A stretch of DNA of 6,428 nt from an uncultured Bacilli bacterium (lineage in GTDB: Bacteria; Bacillota_I; Bacilli_A; RF39; UBA660), in contig CALVKC010000065.1 of the NCBI GenBank assembly GCA_944332505.1, forward strand, positions 1 through 6,428, read 5' to 3'. The notes beneath the pieces were generated by a model. That model saw only the letters and a program-made list of their open reading frames with translations, did no database searches and was not told the DNA's origin. A program made the translations under genes and the position numbers. This document shows, piece after piece, positions 5,257-6,428 of this stretch; position 1 is the first letter of the stretch; the number at the start of each line of letters is the position of its first letter.

Positions 5257-6158
5257 TAGTAATCACCATCCTCTCTGTTGTCATACATTGAATCGATCAA
5301 ATCAAATAGATCATTTTCTAATGTATCATCATCTTCCTCTTCTTGTTCTTTATTTTTCTCTGGCATTATTTCTTCTAATTCTTCATCTATTTTATTATAA
5401 TCATCTAATTCATCAGAAGATTTGTCTTCTTTTTTATCCATCTTTATTTCAATATCTGCTGTATCTTCTAGTAATTCATCAATTGTTTTTACTTTCTTTT
5501 GTTTTTCTGCTTCATTTTCTTTTAATTTTACTGTTACTGTTTCTTCATATACTGTTTCTTTTGGTTCTTCAAGTATTTCTACTTCTCCAAAAGCCTTTTT
5601 TCTAACACTTTCTATATCTAAGTTGTTTTGTCTATTTTCTTCAGTTACGTCTTTGATGTCTTCTACTTTGTAATCTTCATTTAATATTCCATATACCGGA
5701 GATATTATTGGAGAAGGTTTAAATTTTTTCCTTTCTACTACTTCTTTTGTTTCTGTTCTTTCATATCTACCAAAATCATATCTCTTTTCTAGTTTTTTCT
5801 TCTTTTCATATTCTAATACATTAGTTGGTGAACTCTTTTTTTGTTGATAATTCATTGTAGTTGAAAATTCTTCTTCATCAAAATCAGGAAATGGAAATGT
5901 GTTTTCTGATTTAAATAAATCTCTTTCATTTAAAGTATCATAGTTAGGTGTTTCCCTAGTTACTTTTGGTTGTTCTCTTGTTACTTCTCTTTCCTTTGGT
6001 TCTTCAACTTTAGTATGAGTTTCTGTTTTTGGTATTTCAATCTTTTCTGCTATCGGCTTTTTGTCTTCTTTTCTTTCTTCTTTTATTTTTAAAGTGTCAT
6101 TTTCTTCTACTTCTTCATCTTCAAATAATATATCTTTAATCTTATTAAATAATCCCAT
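5256..6158 (-). CDS. Long acidic, probably disordered protein with N-terminal amphipathic helix and conserved-looking short motifs
   Basis: This 300-aa protein has very high Glu, Lys and Asp and little hydrophobic core, with no predicted membrane span. It starts MGLFNKIKDILFEDEE, an amphipathic helix followed by an acidic run. This resembles the membrane-targeting start of SepF, but no SepF core domain follows. Most of the chain looks disordered. Four spots stand out as hydrophobic, proline-containing or aromatic islands: ERDLFKSENTFPFPDF (78-93); YDFGRYE (about 127-133); FKPSPIISPVYGILNEDY (146-163); and, near the end, LENDLFDLIDSMYD (280-293). Such islands in a charged linker usually mark binding motifs. 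I have a memory of similar PSPIISPVYG-type motifs in hypothetical proteins of low-GC Bacillota but cannot name a family. The start is ATG 6158; the in-frame GTG at 6167 is part of the AAAGGTGA ribosome binding site. The last codon overlaps the DUF948-like start by one base, suggesting a scaffold made together with membrane partners. Confidence 0.8.
   Translation of the reverse strand: MGLFNKIKDILFEDEEVEENDTLKIKEERKEDKKPIAEKIEIPKTETHTKVEEPKEREVTREQPKVTRETPNYDTLNERDLFKSENTFPFPDFDEEEFSTTMNYQQKKSSPTNVLEYEKKKKLEKRYDFGRYERTETKEVVERKKFKPSPIISPVYGILNEDYKVEDIKDVTEENRQNNLDIESVRKKAFGEVEILEEPKETVYEETVTVKLKENEAEKQKKVKTIDELLEDTADIEIKMDKKEDKSSDELDDYNKIDEELEEIMPEKNKEQEEEDDDTLENDLFDLIDSMYDNREDGDY
5259..5267 (-). 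promoter_or_regulatory. Ribosome binding site inside the disordered-protein gene, serving the GTG start at 5256
   Basis: GGTGATTAC on the minus strand places the SD core 5 nt before GTG 5256, within the last codons of the upstream gene. It supports GTG as the start and points to coupled translation. Confidence 0.55.
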
Positions 6159-6164
6159 ATTATT

Positions 6165-6171
6165 CACCTTT
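6165..6171 (-). promoter_or_regulatory. Ribosome binding site of the disordered-protein gene (decides the start)
   Basis: AAAGGTGAATAAT precedes ATG 6158 on the minus strand. The SD AAAGGTG (6165-6171) contains the GTG that would otherwise be read as an in-frame start three codons earlier. The SD overlaps none of the previous gene's codons; its TAA is at 6173-6175. Confidence 0.65.
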
Positions 6172-6172
6172 C

Positions 6173-6428
6173 TTAATTTATTAAATCTGTGTCCGGTACT
6201 GTTTCTTCTACTGGATTGTAATCGTCCGGATCTATTAATATCGTTTCATTATCTTTTCCATTGGTATTAAATATATCCATCTCTTCTTCTGCATAATTTA
6301 ATACGTCATCTTCTAATAAATTGGCTATTATATTATTATTATACTCAATGCTCCGAAGGATGCTTATAGCAGATATCATACTTAATTTAATATCTTGTTT
6401 ATCTACTATCACTTCTATTTTAGCATAA
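6173..6428 (-). CDS. C-terminal part of an unrecognised protein with acidic tail (5' end outside window)
   Basis: The minus-strand frame is open from the right edge to TAA at 6173-6175, giving 84 visible codons. An in-frame GTG at 6412 has no SD and the frame continues upstream with sensible codons, so the true start is most likely outside the window. The visible part begins with a beta-like AKIEVIVDKQDI. A helix follows (about SMISAISILRSIEYNNNIIANLLEDD), and the tail is acidic and probably disordered, ending PVEETVPDTDLIN. There is no membrane segment or known motif. The stop lies 14 bp before the start of the disordered-protein gene, so the two are almost certainly in one operon. Function unknown. 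Confidence 0.7.
   Translation of the reverse strand, partial: YAKIEVIVDKQDIKLSMISAISILRSIEYNNNIIANLLEDDVLNYAEEEMDIFNTNGKDNETILIDPDDYNPVEETVPDTDLIN

Noticed and set aside
5288..6270. Plus-strand open frames at 5288-5605, 5422-5673 and 6061-6270
   Set aside because: They are antisense to the Glu/Lys/Asp-rich disordered protein. Their Leu/Phe/Ser-rich composition results from reading GAA/GAT codons backwards. They overlap each other and have no SD.

Overview
The window is very AT-rich and reads in the standard genetic code: Trp is TGG and there are no in-frame TGA codons. Genes are short and closely packed, and most lie on the minus strand. Start sites are often preceded by a GGTGA-type Shine-Dalgarno (SD). 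This fits a low-GC Bacillota, probably an uncultured gut-type Bacilli/Clostridia lineage with a small genome. That placement is an inference from composition and from the style of the surface protein, not a database match. The window shows no insertion sequence, prophage gene, CRISPR array, tRNA or rRNA.

Layout from left to right. (1) 1-1370, minus: a membrane-anchored, modular surface protein whose 3' end lies outside the window. (2) 1371-1489: a divergent intergenic region with a long inverted repeat and an A/T-only palindrome. (3) 1490-1720, plus: a small XRE-type regulator. (4) 1721-2010: a convergent intergenic region with several hairpins, including a good bidirectional terminator. (5) 4497-2011, minus: an unrecognised 132-aa protein, then an OmpR-type response regulator, then a sensor histidine kinase overlapping it. 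A strong promoter precedes the unknown gene. (6) 6428-4575, minus: a gene cut by the right edge, a long acidic probably disordered protein, a DUF948-like (YtxG-like) membrane protein and a YtxH-like protein. These are tightly coupled and end in a clear terminator.

How the parts may work together. Segment 6 looks like an envelope-associated operon. A disordered protein starts with a possible membrane-binding amphipathic helix. It is co-translated with two single-pass membrane proteins of the type paired in the Bacillus ytxG-ytxH arrangement. Segment 5 is a classical two-component pathway with one extra unknown protein at its head. Segments 1 and 3 share a divergent control region, so the XRE protein may control the surface protein.

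Four start codons were decided by reading ribosome-binding sites. The disordered protein is placed at ATG 6158 rather than the upstream in-frame GTG. The YtxH-like gene is placed at ATG 4976. The kinase is placed at ATG 3396 rather than TTG 3402. The DUF948-like gene uses GTG 5256, which overlaps the preceding stop by one base. The most interesting material is the disordered-protein/DUF948/YtxH operon, the unknown gene heading the two-component operon, and the modular surface protein with its divergent regulator.
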